Counted from the first letter of the stretch, positions 35,482-44,202 are shown. The stretch: DNA of 44,383 nucleotides from an uncultured Eubacteriales bacterium (GCA_900317085.1 ONFJ01000017.1:1-44383), one strand, 5' to 3'. Made by a program: numbers and translations. The notes: a model not told the origin generated them from the letters alone.

Positions 35482-36597
35482 TCAAACTTTCGGCAGTTTT
35501 ACCGTGAATACCGTCAGACCGAAGGTGGACGTGACGGAAATGGTGCCCCTGTGCAACTCCACGATGCGTTTGCAGATGGAGAGGCCGAGGCCGTTACCGA
35601 CGGTCGCGTGGGACGGGTCGGTCTGGTAGAACTTGTCGAAGATGCGGTCGAGGTCTTTCCCCGGGATCTCTTCCCCGGTGTTCCGCACTTCTACGGACAG
35701 GGAGTTGTCTCTCTGGAACACCTTGACGATGATCTTGCCGCCCTCCGGGCTGAACTTGATGGCGTTGTCGAGGAGGTTGATCCAGACTTCGGACAGCATG
35801 TCCTCGTTACCGGAGACATAGTATTCCGGGAGGTCGATCTCGATCTCCTGGTTCTTCTCTCCCCACTTCTTCTCCAGCATGAGCACGCAGTGGCGCAGCT
35901 GTTCCGAGAGGTTGAAGCGGGTGATGTCCGTGAGGACGCCGACGTTGTCCAGCTTGCTCATGTCGAGGACGTTCATCGCCATATTCGAAAGCTTTTCGGA
36001 TTCGGTCTCGATGATGGACAGGTATTCCGCCTGCTGCTCCTCGGTCAGGTTTCCCTTCTGAAGCAGTTTGGCAAAGCCGGAGATGGAGACGATGGGTGTC
36101 TTGAACTCGTGGGAAAAGTCGTGGATGAAGTCGTTTCGCAGGACTTCGTTACGGCCCAGCTCCTCTGCGAGTTTATTGAAGCTCTCTTCCAGTTCCCGGA
36201 AGGGACGGAACCGGCGCAATACTGCCGGGATCTTGATACGGGTATCGAACTTTCCCTGCGTCAGGCGGTCGATCATGTCGATATACTGCTCCAGGAGGCG
36301 CAGCGGCACACTCATGACGCCGGCGGAAAGCCCGGTCCCGATGAGGATGGAGAACAGCGCCACGATGACACCGGCCCAGCGGGTCGAGGCCACCGAGAGG
36401 TCCGGGATCTTCTTCAGGATCTTCAGTTTGTGCAGGAGGATCGCGCCTCCGATGATGATGATGGAGGTGGTCAGCAGAACGACGGCGACGATGGCGGAAA
36501 ACAGGGCGGTCAGCTTGGCATACCGTTTCCGGTTTTCGATGGTCTCCGCGTCCGGACGCGGCAGTTTGTCGAGAATGTCATAACGGCGTTCGCTCAC
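35482..36597 (-). CDS. Sensor histidine kinase
   Basis: 371 residues from GTG. Two membrane helices (about 29-53 and 74-95) with a short outer loop of about 20 residues, then a HAMP-like linker and the kinase. The phospho-His is H163 in FIHDFSHEFKTPIVSISGFAKLL; the N box is NLLDNAIKFS, G1 reads VRNTGEEIP (the N-T-G variant), F box FDKFYQTD, and G2 GNGLGLSI. With so little outside the membrane it may sense a membrane or cytoplasmic cue. GGAGGGGAG lies before GTG 36597; the longer frame is a shadow of the regulator gene. Partner of the next gene. Confidence 0.9.
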   Translation of the reverse strand: MSERRYDILDKLPRPDAETIENRKRYAKLTALFSAIVAVVLLTTSIIIIGGAILLHKLKILKKIPDLSVASTRWAGVIVALFSILIGTGLSAGVMSVPLRLLEQYIDMIDRLTQGKFDTRIKIPAVLRRFRPFRELEESFNKLAEELGRNEVLRNDFIHDFSHEFKTPIVSISGFAKLLQKGNLTEEQQAEYLSIIETESEKLSNMAMNVLDMSKLDNVGVLTDITRFNLSEQLRHCVLMLEKKWGEKNQEIEIDLPEYYVSGNEDMLSEVWINLLDNAIKFSPEGGKIIVKVFQRDNSLSVEVRNTGEEIPGKDLDRIFDKFYQTDPSHATVGNGLGLSICKRIVELHRGTISVTSTFGLTVFTVKLPKV

Positions 36598-36614
36598 GGT
36601 TCTCCCCTCCTTTT

Positions 36615-37289
36615 TTACTGGTTGGTAGTCGCTTTGTAACCCAGTCCGCGGACCGACTGGATGTTGAATTCGTCCCAGTCGGCAAAGTGCTTGCGCAGCC
36701 GGGAAATGTGGACGGTCACGGTCTCCCATCCGGTCTCGCTGTCTTCTCCCCAGACGGCATCCATGATCTGGATGCGGGTGAAGATGCGTCCCGGAGAGGA
36801 CAGCAGCAGGTACAGGAGCTGGAACTCCTTCTGGGGCAGTTCGACGACTTCATTGCCACGGGATACGGTCAGTGCCTGCTCGTCTAGGACGACGTCTCCG
36901 ACCGTGATCTTCTGTTCGACGGAGATCTGGAACCGGCGGAGCAGCGCCTTCACGCGGAGCACCATTTCTTCGGGGTCGATGGGCTTTGTCATGTAGTCGT
37001 CGGAGCCGGCGCGAAGTCCGGCCTTGATGTCGGACGAGAGCGCTTTGGCGGAGACCATGAGGATCGGCAGATCGCCCCCGATCTGGCGGAGCATTTTCGT
37101 GAATTCGAGGCCGTCCATCTCCGGCATCATGACGTCGACGACTGCGAGGTGGACCTGTTCGGTGTCCATGAGTTCCAGCGCTTCGACGCCGTTGGCGGCG
37201 GACAGGACTTCGTAGCCCTCTGCCGCGAGGATCTCGGAAAACAGTTTCCGGGTGTTGCGGTCGTCATCGACGACGAGGATGCGTACCAT
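36615..37289 (-). CDS. OmpR/PhoB-family response regulator
   Basis: 224 residues. Receiver domain (1-120) with acidic pocket VVDDD, phospho-acceptor D52 (VVDVMMPEMDG), S in LMVSAK and K in TKPIDPEE. C-terminal winged helix (about 128-222) with LPQKEFQLLYLLLSSPGRIFTR and VTVHISRLRKHF, then VRGLGYK. Located between the MFS gene (24-nt gap) and its kinase (17-nt gap), so the three form one unit. Confidence 0.95.
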   Translation of the reverse strand: MVRILVVDDDRNTRKLFSEILAAEGYEVLSAANGVEALELMDTEQVHLAVVDVMMPEMDGLEFTKMLRQIGGDLPILMVSAKALSSDIKAGLRAGSDDYMTKPIDPEEMVLRVKALLRRFQISVEQKITVGDVVLDEQALTVSRGNEVVELPQKEFQLLYLLLSSPGRIFTRIQIMDAVWGEDSETGWETVTVHISRLRKHFADWDEFNIQSVRGLGYKATTNQ

Positions 37290-37313
37290 GGGACGGTCTC
37301 CTTTCGTGAAAGA

Positions 37314-38504
37314 TCAGACGTGGTTCGTTTTCCGTCTCACCTGCTCGTACATGACGAACATGAGGACCAGCAGACCCAGCAGGTAGGCCGGCCAGAGGCG
37401 GATGGAGATGTGCTGGGCGATGAGCCCGAAGAGCGGCGGCATGACGGTCGTGCCCACGTAAGCACTGGCCATCTGGACCCCGATGATCTCCTGGGACTCC
37501 CGTTTCCCGAAGTGGGCCGGGGTCGAATGGATGATGCAGGGGTAGACCGGCGCGCAGCCGAGGCCGATGAGCATGATGGCGATGAGCTGATAGTTCTCGA
37601 CATGGATCGGCAGGAGCAGCATGACGGTACCGATGGCGATGACGGTCTCTCCGAGATGGATGAGCTGATCGTCGGTAAATTTGAATGCGAGGAAACCGTT
37701 CAGGGCACGACCGATGGTGATGCCGAGGAACGCGAGGCTCGTGAAAGTGGCGGCCGCCTCCGCACTGAGACCGGTGTGCAGGGTCAGGTAGCTGCCCGTC
37801 CAGAGGCCTGTGGTGGACTCCAGGCCGCAATAGCAGAAGAAGGCGACCATGATTTCTTTGACGCCGGGAATGCGGATGACCTCTTTCAGAGGACGGGGTT
37901 TCCAGGGCTCGTCCGGGGCACTCTCTTCTTCCTCTTTGCCCTCTTCCCGTTCGTCGTCGGCGGCTTTCCAGAGCGGAAGCGCGATGACGAGGGCGAGGAC
38001 CAGTGCCATCTGGAAGAAGCTGAGCATGCGGTAGCCCATGTTCCAGGGCAGGCCCTGGGCCAGGACGTGACCCATGATGTACGGGCCGAGTGTTGCGCCA
38101 ACACCCCACATGCAATGGAGCCAGCTCATATGGTGGCTCTTGTAATGGATGGCGACATAGTTGTTGAGGGCGGCGTCTACGCTGCCGGCGCCGAGTCCGT
38201 AGGGAACGGCCCAGAGGCAGAGCGCCCAGAAGTTGTGACAGATGGAGAAGCCGTAAAGCGCAGCCGCGGTCATGGCGACACTGATGGCCGTCACTCCCCC
38301 GGTCTTCAGGACCGAGATGAGCCGTGCGCTGAGGAGCGAAGAGATGACCGTGCCCACCGAGATGATGGCCGAGACGATGCCGGCGTAGGACACCGGGACA
38401 CCGAATTCCGGGTAGATCGTCGGCCAGGCAGAGCCCAGGACCGAGTCCGGAAGACCCAGACTGATGAACGCCGCATAGATGATGGGCAGCAAAAAACTGA
38501 GCAT
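37314..38504 (-). CDS. MFS transporter
   Basis: 396 residues, about 12 membrane helices in two halves joined by a very acidic cytoplasmic loop (DDEREEGKEEEESAPDEP). Features such as GLGAGSVDAALNNYVA and MSWLHCMWGVGATLGP resemble the FucP/YfkF-like sugar or drug branches, but no substrate can be named. AAAGGAG precedes ATG. First gene of the unit with the two-component system, which may control or respond to it. TATAAT (38537-38542 on the minus strand) lies upstream without a clear -35. Confidence 0.85.
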   Translation of the reverse strand: MLSFLLPIIYAAFISLGLPDSVLGSAWPTIYPEFGVPVSYAGIVSAIISVGTVISSLLSARLISVLKTGGVTAISVAMTAAALYGFSICHNFWALCLWAVPYGLGAGSVDAALNNYVAIHYKSHHMSWLHCMWGVGATLGPYIMGHVLAQGLPWNMGYRMLSFFQMALVLALVIALPLWKAADDEREEGKEEEESAPDEPWKPRPLKEVIRIPGVKEIMVAFFCYCGLESTTGLWTGSYLTLHTGLSAEAAATFTSLAFLGITIGRALNGFLAFKFTDDQLIHLGETVIAIGTVMLLLPIHVENYQLIAIMLIGLGCAPVYPCIIHSTPAHFGKRESQEIIGVQMASAYVGTTVMPPLFGLIAQHISIRLWPAYLLGLLVLMFVMYEQVRRKTNHV

Positions 38505-38548
38505 AGGCCGACTCCTTTCTGTGGAATACTGGATTGATTATAACATAA

Positions 38549-38571
38549 AAAGAGAGCTGTCGCTCTCTTTG
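38549..38571 (-). terminator. Terminator after the tRNA-tail copy, ahead of the MFS gene
   Basis: AAAGAGAGC-TGTC-GCTCTCTTT hairpin next to the CCA of the tail copy, followed by TTTTATG on the minus strand, copying the tRNA-CCA-terminator arrangement. Confidence 0.75.
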
Positions 38572-38590
38572 GTGCGAGAGACGGGACTTG
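38570..38590 (-). repeat. Direct copy of the tRNA-Leu(GAG) 3' tail
   Basis: 21 nt identical to the tRNA from the T-loop CAAGT through CCA, about 266 nt beyond the gene. The break point in the T-loop is the same as in the tandem copies beside tRNA-Leu(CAG), and the base string following it (GTTCGC) is also shared. Confidence 0.9.
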
Positions 38591-38707
38591 GTTCGCAGCA
38601 CTGCGCTGCCTGTGGCAGATGAAGCAGGGCTGTCGAACAGGAAGAAACAAGGAGTATCGCGAAGCGCTCCAAGCGAGCGAGACGACTATGTTTCTGACCG
38701 TCCGCGC
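38591..38707. other. Non-coding insert between tail copy and hairpin module
   Basis: About 117 nt rich in GCG/CGC short repeats (GCAGC...GCTGC hairpin at 38596-38609; GCGAAGCGC; AAGCGAGCGAG). Short frames exist on both strands, but none has a ribosome site or recognisable product. No gene is called. Confidence 0.4.
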
Positions 38708-38779
38708 TTTCGCTTCGCGAAACCGCACCGAGCTGCTTCCGCAGCTCCCGTCGCTAAAAACAGTCCACAGGACTGTTTT
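38708..38779. repeat. Hairpin module downstream of tRNA-Leu(GAG)
   Basis: TTTCGC-TTC-GCGAAA (38708-38722), GAGCTGC-TTCC-GCAGCTC (38730-38747) and AAAACAGTCC-ACA-GGACTGTTTT (38757-38779), in the same order and spacing as next to tRNA-Leu(CAG). Confidence 0.8.
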
Positions 38780-38797
38780 CTTGACGCTCCGGCCCAA

Positions 38798-38882
38798 GGG
38801 TTCAAGTCCCGTCCGGACAAAATGAAAAGCCAGACCCATACGGGTCTGGCTTTTCATGGTGCGAGAGACGGGACTTGAACCC
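38798..38882. repeat. Quasi-palindrome spanning the tRNA-Leu(GAG) 3' end
   Basis: GGGTTCAAGTCCCGTC (38798-38813) is the exact inverse of the tRNA T-arm (38867-38882, 16 nt). A 9- and 10-nt internal loop separates it from the 15-bp terminator stem. Confidence 0.9.
38823..38856 (-). terminator. Terminator of tRNA-Leu(GAG)
   Basis: Perfect 15-bp stem (TGAAAAGCCAGACCC) with loop ATAC, directly abutting CCA; TTTTGT follows on the minus strand. Confidence 0.9.
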
Positions 38883-38941
38883 GTACGAGTCGCCCCACAC
38901 GCCCCTCAAACGTGCGCGTCTGCCGATTCCGCCACTCTCGC
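38857..38941 (-). tRNA. tRNA-Leu(GAG)
   Basis: 85 nt with encoded CCA. Acceptor GCGAGAG/CTCTCGC; anticodon stem CACGT/GCGTG with loop TTGAGGG, anticodon GAG; class II variable arm TGGGGCGACTCGT; T-arm ACGGGTTCAAGTCCCGT. Confidence 0.97.
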
Positions 38942-38976
38942 GTGTTTCGTGAGTTTCGCCTCACGCAACATTGACT

Positions 38977-39005
38977 ATTATAGTGATTACCCCGGTCTTT
39001 GTCAA
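38977..39005 (-). promoter_or_regulatory. Consensus promoter of tRNA-Leu(GAG)
   Basis: TTGACA (39000-39005) and TATAAT (38977-38982) on the minus strand with a 17-nt spacer: a full sigma-A consensus. Confidence 0.9.
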
Positions 39006-39031
39006 CCAAAAAACGGGGATTTTTTCACTTT

Positions 39032-40267
39032 TTAATCGTAGTATTTTTCCCGGTGTTTCCGACGGGCAAAATGGAAGATGCCATACCCTGCCACCGCCAC
39101 GACGAAGGCGATGAGTCCGATGTAGACCGAGCGGTTCGAGCTGCCGTCGACCTTGAGGTCGGACCAGTAGTTGCTCATGAGCGTCTGGGTCTCGGAGGGC
39201 AGGTTGTGGAAATACTGGTAGTTCTCGAAGAGAGACTCATCCGGGTACAGCGTCTCGTCCCCCTTGTAGGTGTACTCGTCCATTTTGAGCACTTCCGTGT
39301 TCGGGGTCGCATAGGCGATGTACTCCGCATTCGCCAGAGCCACCTCCGGTTCCTCCATGAAGTTGATGTACAGTTCCGCGGCACCTTTGTTCTTTGCCGT
39401 GGTGGGTACGCACATCGCGTCCACGAAGATGTTCGCGCCTTCCTTCGGGAAAGCCACCGCCAGGTCGTCGTTGTTCTCGGCCATGGTGAAATAATCGCCC
39501 ACATAGTATGGAGCCATGGCGGCCGCGCCGCTCTCCATGATGTTGTAGACTTCATCCATGACGTACGCCCGGACGACCGGTTTCTGCTCGAGGAGCTTGT
39601 CGTACGCCGCGGCCCACTGCGCGGGGTCGGTGTCGTTGTAGTCCTGGCCCAGCAGGGACTGCGCGATGGCAAAGGCGTCTCTCGGGTTGTTGAACATGAG
39701 GATCTGACCCTCATACTTCTCGTCCCAGAGGATGTCCCAGCTGTCCGGCGTCTCGTCGACCAGCTTTTTGTTGTAGATGAGCGCCACATAGCCGACGTTG
39801 TACGCGACCGTGTACTCGTCCTTCGGGTCGTAATACAGGCTCTTGTACTTGCTGTCGATGTACTTGAAGTTCGGGATATGGGAATAGTCCAGCTTCTCGA
39901 GGAGCCCTTCGTCAATGAGCCGTTCGATCATGTAGTCGGACGGGATGACGAGGTCATAGTTCGCGCCGCCACTCTTGAGCTTCGCGTACATGTCCTCGTT
40001 CGAGTCGAAGTTCGTGTAGTTGACCTTGATGCCGGTCAGTTCCTCGAACTTCTTGTTGACGTCGAGAGAGCCTTCTCCCCCGTCCGAGATGTACTCGCCC
40101 CAGTTGTAGACATTCAGGGTAGAGCCCCGGTACGGGTTGTTGCGGTAGAAGTCCTCGTTCTCGATATTCGCGGTGTTCGGCGCGCTGCTCGGGACCGCGA
40201 AGGCAAACAGGCAGGAGCTGAGCACCATGACGAGGGCCATGAGCCCTGTGGCGATGTATTTCCTCAT
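39032..40267 (-). CDS. potD: Spermidine/putrescine ABC transporter substrate-binding protein
   Basis: 411 residues. N-terminal signal (about 1-24) with a possible lipobox LSSC at residues 16-19, or type I cleavage after AFA. The mature part is PotD-like: LNVYNWGEYISDG, VNYTNFDSNEDMYAKLKSGGANYDLVIPSDYM, and YVGDYFTMAENND. Unusually there is a C-terminal membrane helix (IGLIAFVVAVAGYGIFHF) followed by a basic tail (RRKHREKYYD), so it may be anchored at both ends. Start overlaps the potC stop by 4 nt. Last gene of potABCD; tRNA-Leu(GAG) follows. Confidence 0.95.
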   Translation of the reverse strand: MRKYIATGLMALVMVLSSCLFAFAVPSSAPNTANIENEDFYRNNPYRGSTLNVYNWGEYISDGGEGSLDVNKKFEELTGIKVNYTNFDSNEDMYAKLKSGGANYDLVIPSDYMIERLIDEGLLEKLDYSHIPNFKYIDSKYKSLYYDPKDEYTVAYNVGYVALIYNKKLVDETPDSWDILWDEKYEGQILMFNNPRDAFAIAQSLLGQDYNDTDPAQWAAAYDKLLEQKPVVRAYVMDEVYNIMESGAAAMAPYYVGDYFTMAENNDDLAVAFPKEGANIFVDAMCVPTTAKNKGAAELYINFMEEPEVALANAEYIAYATPNTEVLKMDEYTYKGDETLYPDESLFENYQYFHNLPSETQTLMSNYWSDLKVDGSSNRSVYIGLIAFVVAVAGYGIFHFARRKHREKYYD

Positions 40268-41097
40268 TTCGCCACCTTCTCTCTGTTACGCAGGCTCCCG
40301 TTCTCCGCGCGGTTCTGGATGACGTTCAGCGCGATGAGAAGGATGAGCATGACGAGGAAGATGATGGTGGAAAGCGCATACATGTCCGGCGTCACGCGCT
40401 TCTTCGTCATCGAATAGATGCGGATCGGCAGCGTCTGGAACTCCGGACCGCTGACGAAGTACGAGATGACGAAGTCATCGAGTGACAGCGTGAAGGCCAT
40501 GATGGCGCCGGCGATGACGCCGGGGCGGATCTGCGGCAGCGTGACCTTGAAGAAGGCCTGGACCGGCGTACAGCCGAGGTCCTGGGCGGCTTCCGTCAGG
40601 TATCCGTCCATCGCCCGAAAACGCGGAAGGATGTTCAGGATGACGTAGGGCAGCTGGAACGTGACGTGGGCAATGAGCATGGTGCCGAAGCCCAGCACGC
40701 CCTGTCGGTGCATCAGAGTGCCCGCGAAGACGAACAGGAGCATCATGGAGATACCCGTGACGATGTCCGGGTTCATCATGGGGATGTTGTTCGTGGTAAG
40801 AAGGGTCCGCTTGTAGTAGCGGCTGCGTGTGTAGTTGATGCCCACCGCGGAGACGAGGCCGAAGACCGTCGAGATGACCGCGGAGATGACGGCGAGGACC
40901 ACCGTGTTGCGGAAGGCCGCGATGGTGGCGCCGTCCTTGAAGAGCTCAGCATACCATTTGAGCGAGAAGCCCGCCATGACGCTCGTACTGTTGGAGGAGT
41001 TGAAGGAGAAGACCATCAAAACCACCATCGGGGTGTAGAGCAGGATCATGAACAGAGTCAGATAGACGCGTTCGAGGACCGTAGTTTTCTTCTTCAT
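40264..41097 (-). CDS. potC: Spermidine/putrescine ABC transporter permease PotC
   Basis: 277 residues, about six membrane helices. The BPD transporter EAA loop reads YLTEAAQDLGCTPVQAFFKVTLPQIRPGV, the contact for PotA. TTNNIPMMNPDIVTGISMMLL is typical PotC. It overlaps potB by 4 nt and potD by 4 nt, consistent with strict co-translation. Confidence 0.95.
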   Translation of the reverse strand: MKKKTTVLERVYLTLFMILLYTPMVVLMVFSFNSSNSTSVMAGFSLKWYAELFKDGATIAAFRNTVVLAVISAVISTVFGLVSAVGINYTRSRYYKRTLLTTNNIPMMNPDIVTGISMMLLFVFAGTLMHRQGVLGFGTMLIAHVTFQLPYVILNILPRFRAMDGYLTEAAQDLGCTPVQAFFKVTLPQIRPGVIAGAIMAFTLSLDDFVISYFVSGPEFQTLPIRIYSMTKKRVTPDMYALSTIIFLVMLILLIALNVIQNRAENGSLRNREKVAK

Positions 41098-41909
41098 ACG
41101 ACCATCCCCTCCTCCGCGTCGCCAAAGCGGTTCATGACCGCGAGGCAGATCAGGATGAAGATCATCAGGAGCAGCGAGATAGACGCGCCGAGATGGTAGT
41201 TGTAGGCGGTCTGGAACTGCATTTCGATGACGTCACCGATGAGGGTGTATCGCCCGCCGCCCAGCTTCTGAGAAATGTAGAAGGTACTGACGGAGGGCAC
41301 GAAAACCATCGTGACCCCGGAGATGATGCCGGGTTTGGTCAGGGGGATCATGACGTCTTTGAAAATCTGGAATCCATTGGCGCCAAGGTCTCTCCCCGCT
41401 TCGATGTACTTGTAGTCGAGCTTCGTCATGGTCGTGTACAGTGGCAGGACCATGAAGGGCACGTAGTTGTAGACCATACCGAAGATGACGGCGCCGCTCG
41501 TGTTGATGAGATGGAGCGGACTGAGGCCGATGCTCTGCAGGAAATGGTTGATGATGCCCGTGTCTTCGAAGAGGACCATGATGGCGTAGGTGCGGAGAAT
41601 GAAGTTCATCCACATGGGGATCATGATCAGCATGACGAGGACCGTCTGGGTGCTGGCTTTCGTCTTCGAGAAGATGTAGGCCAGCGGGTACGCCGTCACA
41701 AGACACAGGATGGTGGCCACCAGACCGAACCAGACGGAACGGAAGATGGTGTCCGTATACAGCGAGAGCTGTGTGATGTTGTCGAGGCTGAAATTGCCGG
41801 CGGCGTCCGTCAGCGCGTAGTACGCGACGATGGCCAGCGGGGCGACGATGAACACCGCCATCCACAGACCGTAGGGCGCCGTGATGGCATTGGAAGTGCG
41901 GTTATTCAT
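41094..41909 (-). CDS. potB: Spermidine/putrescine ABC transporter permease PotB
   Basis: 271 residues, about six membrane helices. The EAA loop is [28 protein letters not shown]. The frame is open to 41933, but CGGAGG lies 9 nt before ATG 41909 ([16 protein letters not shown]), which overlaps the potA stop by 8 nt; 41909 is preferred. Confidence 0.95.
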   Translation of the reverse strand: MNNRTSNAITAPYGLWMAVFIVAPLAIVAYYALTDAAGNFSLDNITQLSLYTDTIFRSVWFGLVATILCLVTAYPLAYIFSKTKASTQTVLVMLIMIPMWMNFILRTYAIMVLFEDTGIINHFLQSIGLSPLHLINTSGAVIFGMVYNYVPFMVLPLYTTMTKLDYKYIEAGRDLGANGFQIFKDVMIPLTKPGIISGVTMVFVPSVSTFYISQKLGGGRYTLIGDVIEMQFQTAYNYHLGASISLLLMIFILICLAVMNRFGDAEEGMVV

Positions 41910-43059
41910 CTTCGTCGACCTCCGTGATGTCATCGAGGTCGGTGATGTCGAGTTCCGCGTTGGAGATGTAGTCCATCTCGTCGGAGAAGCTCGAGTAGTC
42001 GCCGAACTCGCCGGAGTACTTCGACTTCTTCATGATGTGGATCTCATCGGGTTTGATGAGGATACCGATGGTCTCCCCTTCGGCAGAATAGTCGGTCGTC
42101 TGGATCATCCACTTGAAGTCGTTGATGTCAACGATGATCTCATAATGGAGGCCCTTGAAGGTGACGGACGTGATGACACCGGTCAGCATGCCGTCGCCCG
42201 GCGCGCAGATGTCCACGTCTTCCGGACGGATGACGACGTCGACGGGCTCGTTCTGGGCGAAGCCCTTGTCCACGCAGTCGAAGTCGTGGCCGGAGAAGCG
42301 GACACGGCAGTCGGACAGCATGACACCGTCGAGGATGTTGGACTCGCCGATGAAGTCGGCGACGAAGGCGTTGGCCGGCTCGTTGTAGATGTCTTCCGGC
42401 GTGCCGATGTGCTGGATCTCGCCGCCGTCCATGACGATGACCTTGTCGGACATGGAGAGCGCTTCCTCCTGGTCATGGGTGACATAGATGAACGTGATGC
42501 CGAGGCGCTGCTGGATGTTCTTGAGTTCGACCTGCATGTCCTTGCGGAGTTTGAGGTCGAGAGCGCCGAGGGGCTCATCGAGGAGGAGCACTTCCGGGTC
42601 GACTGCAAGCGCTCTGGCGATGGCGACGCGCTGCTGCTGTCCGCCGGACAGAGAGTCGATGGACCGGCGCTCGAACCCCTTGAGGTCCACGAGGGCCAGC
42701 ATCTCCTTGACCTTCGCCTGGATAGCGTCTTCCTTCATCTTTTTGAGACGCAGACCAAAGGCGATGTTCTCATATACGTTCAGGTGCGGGAACAGCGCAT
42801 AACGCTGAAAAATGGTGTTCACGCGCCGTTTGTGGGCCGGGACACCATTCATGACCTGATTATCAAAAATGACCTCGCCGGAGTCCGGTTCCTGGAAGCC
42901 CGCAATAATGCGCAATGTCGTCGTTTTACCACAGCCCGAAGGGCCGAGGATCGTAACGAATTCCCCGTCTTTGATGTCGAGGTTGAGGTTGTTCAGGATC
43001 GTTTCTCCGTCAAAGGCCACGCAAATGTCTTTGAGAGTGATGATGACGTTTTCTTTCAC
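41902..43059 (-). CDS. potA: Spermidine/putrescine ABC transporter ATP-binding protein
   Basis: 385 residues. Walker [10 protein letters not shown] (about 39-47), Q-loop [21 protein letters not shown], signature [15 protein letters not shown], Walker [13 protein letters not shown] and H-loop YVTHDQEEA; a TOBE-type C-terminal domain ([10 protein letters not shown]) follows. The last about 35 residues form a very acidic tail ([18 protein letters not shown]) not seen in classic PotA. AAAAAAGGAAG precedes ATG. First gene of potABCD. Confidence 0.97.
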   Translation of the reverse strand: MKENVIITLKDICVAFDGETILNNLNLDIKDGEFVTILGPSGCGKTTTLRIIAGFQEPDSGEVIFDNQVMNGVPAHKRRVNTIFQRYALFPHLNVYENIAFGLRLKKMKEDAIQAKVKEMLALVDLKGFERRSIDSLSGGQQQRVAIARALAVDPEVLLLDEPLGALDLKLRKDMQVELKNIQQRLGITFIYVTHDQEEALSMSDKVIVMDGGEIQHIGTPEDIYNEPANAFVADFIGESNILDGVMLSDCRVRFSGHDFDCVDKGFAQNEPVDVVIRPEDVDICAPGDGMLTGVITSVTFKGLHYEIIVDINDFKWMIQTTDYSAEGETIGILIKPDEIHIMKKSKYSGEFGDYSSFSDEMDYISNAELDITDLDDITEVDEDE

Positions 43060-43127
43060 TTATGCACTTCCTTTTTTAACCGTAAATTGCTGTACTTGAA
43101 ACAACATTACAGACCGAGTCAAAGAAA

Positions 43128-43159
43128 ATTTCCGACAGACGTATCCGTCTGTCGGAAAT
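43128..43159 (-). terminator. Strong hairpin in the potA leader, possibly also ending DUF362
   Basis: Perfect 14-bp stem ATTTCCGACAGACG with a 4-nt loop, followed by TTTTCTTT on the minus strand. It sits about 5 nt past the predicted potA start point, and 52 nt past the stop of the upstream DUF362 gene. Confidence 0.75.
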
Positions 43160-43170
43160 CCGCTAGATAA

Positions 43171-43199
43171 ACTATATAATTTTTAAAACTAAAAGTCAA
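43171..43199 (-). promoter_or_regulatory. Promoter of potABCD
   Basis: TTGACT (43194-43199) and TATAGT (43171-43176) on the minus strand, 17 nt apart; the same boxes as at asd. Confidence 0.8.
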
Positions 43200-43210
43200 T
43201 CGCGAAGGGG

Positions 43211-44107
43211 TCAAACTTCGACGAGTTCGTACTCTCTGGTGCCGAAACCGAGCTCTGCGGCCGCTTCGATGGTGTGGACACCGTGACGGGTCTCGACACG
43301 CTCGATGAAGTGCGCCTGTCCGGGGTCGTCCTTCGCGGCATAGATGAGGTCGAGGCAGGCCTGGTCGATGGCGACCGGGTCGGTGGATGCCAGGATGCCG
43401 ATGTCCGCCATGCAGGGGTCTTCCGCGACTTCGCAGCAGTCACAGTCGACGGAGAGGTTCTTCATGACGTTGATGTAGGCGATGTTCTCCCCGAAGTGCT
43501 TCACGACGGTGGATGCGGCGTCTGCCATCGCTTCGCAGAACGTATCCTGTTCGGCATGACCTTTGCCCCAGCAGCCGATGTTGTCGGTCGTGTTGCCGCC
43601 GGAGTGGATGAGTGCTTTACCGGCAGCGGATGCACAGCCAATGGAGAGCTGCTTGAGCGCGCCGCCGAAGCCGCCCATAGGATGACCCTTGAAGTGTGCG
43701 AGGACCAGCATGGAGTCATAGTTCAGGATGTTCTTGCCGAGGGTGTTGGTCTTCAGGACCTTGCCGTTCGGGATGTCCCAGACGATGTCCGGGCTTTCGG
43801 CGTCCATGAGGTCGACAGGCAGGTACTTGGTCCAGCCGTGGTACTCGAGGAGCGCGAGATGGCCTTCGGTATGGTCGCGGACACCGCCGGCGGCATCGCC
43901 ATATGCGGTGTTATTTTCAACGAACGTGCCGTTCACTTCATCGAGCATCGGTTTCCAGAATGCCGGACGGATGAAGTTCTGGTTGCCCTTCTCACCGGAA
44001 TGGACTTTGACAGCTACTTTCCCGGGAAGGTCCACACCGAGTTTATGGTAGAGTTCAACGACCTTTTCAGGCGTGATCTCTCTGGTGAAATATACAGTTG
44101 CAGCCAT
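43211..44107 (-). CDS. DUF362 domain-containing protein
   Basis: 298 residues, covering the DUF362 core: KVAVKVHSGEKGNQNFIRP, YGDAAGGVRDHTEGH, VLAHFKGHPMGGFGGALKQLSIG, and the cysteine cluster VDCDCCEVAEDPCMADIGIL, then STDPVAIDQACLDLI. The ferredoxin-like domain found behind DUF362 in many clostridia is absent, but five Cys near residues 221-233 could hold a metal or Fe-S cluster. Activity is unknown for the family. AAGGA lies about 8 nt before ATG; it has its own promoter. Confidence 0.88.
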   Translation of the reverse strand: MAATVYFTREITPEKVVELYHKLGVDLPGKVAVKVHSGEKGNQNFIRPAFWKPMLDEVNGTFVENNTAYGDAAGGVRDHTEGHLALLEYHGWTKYLPVDLMDAESPDIVWDIPNGKVLKTNTLGKNILNYDSMLVLAHFKGHPMGGFGGALKQLSIGCASAAGKALIHSGGNTTDNIGCWGKGHAEQDTFCEAMADAASTVVKHFGENIAYINVMKNLSVDCDCCEVAEDPCMADIGILASTDPVAIDQACLDLIYAAKDDPGQAHFIERVETRHGVHTIEAAAELGFGTREYELVEV

Positions 44108-44159
44108 AGGATGTTCCTTTCTTTCATGTACAAAAATACGTTATTCAAATCCCGGATAT

Positions 44160-44189
44160 ATTGTACACAATGGAAGTACAAGTGGTCAA
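44160..44189 (-). promoter_or_regulatory. Candidate promoter of DUF362
   Basis: TTGACC (44184-44189) and TACAAT (44160-44165) on the minus strand, 18 nt apart. The -35 lies 14 nt from the hairpin module of tRNA-Pro. Confidence 0.6.
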
Positions 44190-44202
44190 GGATAATATGC
44201 CC

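Noticed and set aside
38588-38878. Small frames on both strands between the MFS gene and tRNA-Leu(GAG)
   Set aside because: Built from the tail copy, hairpins and the antisense tRNA; no start signal and no conserved protein feature.
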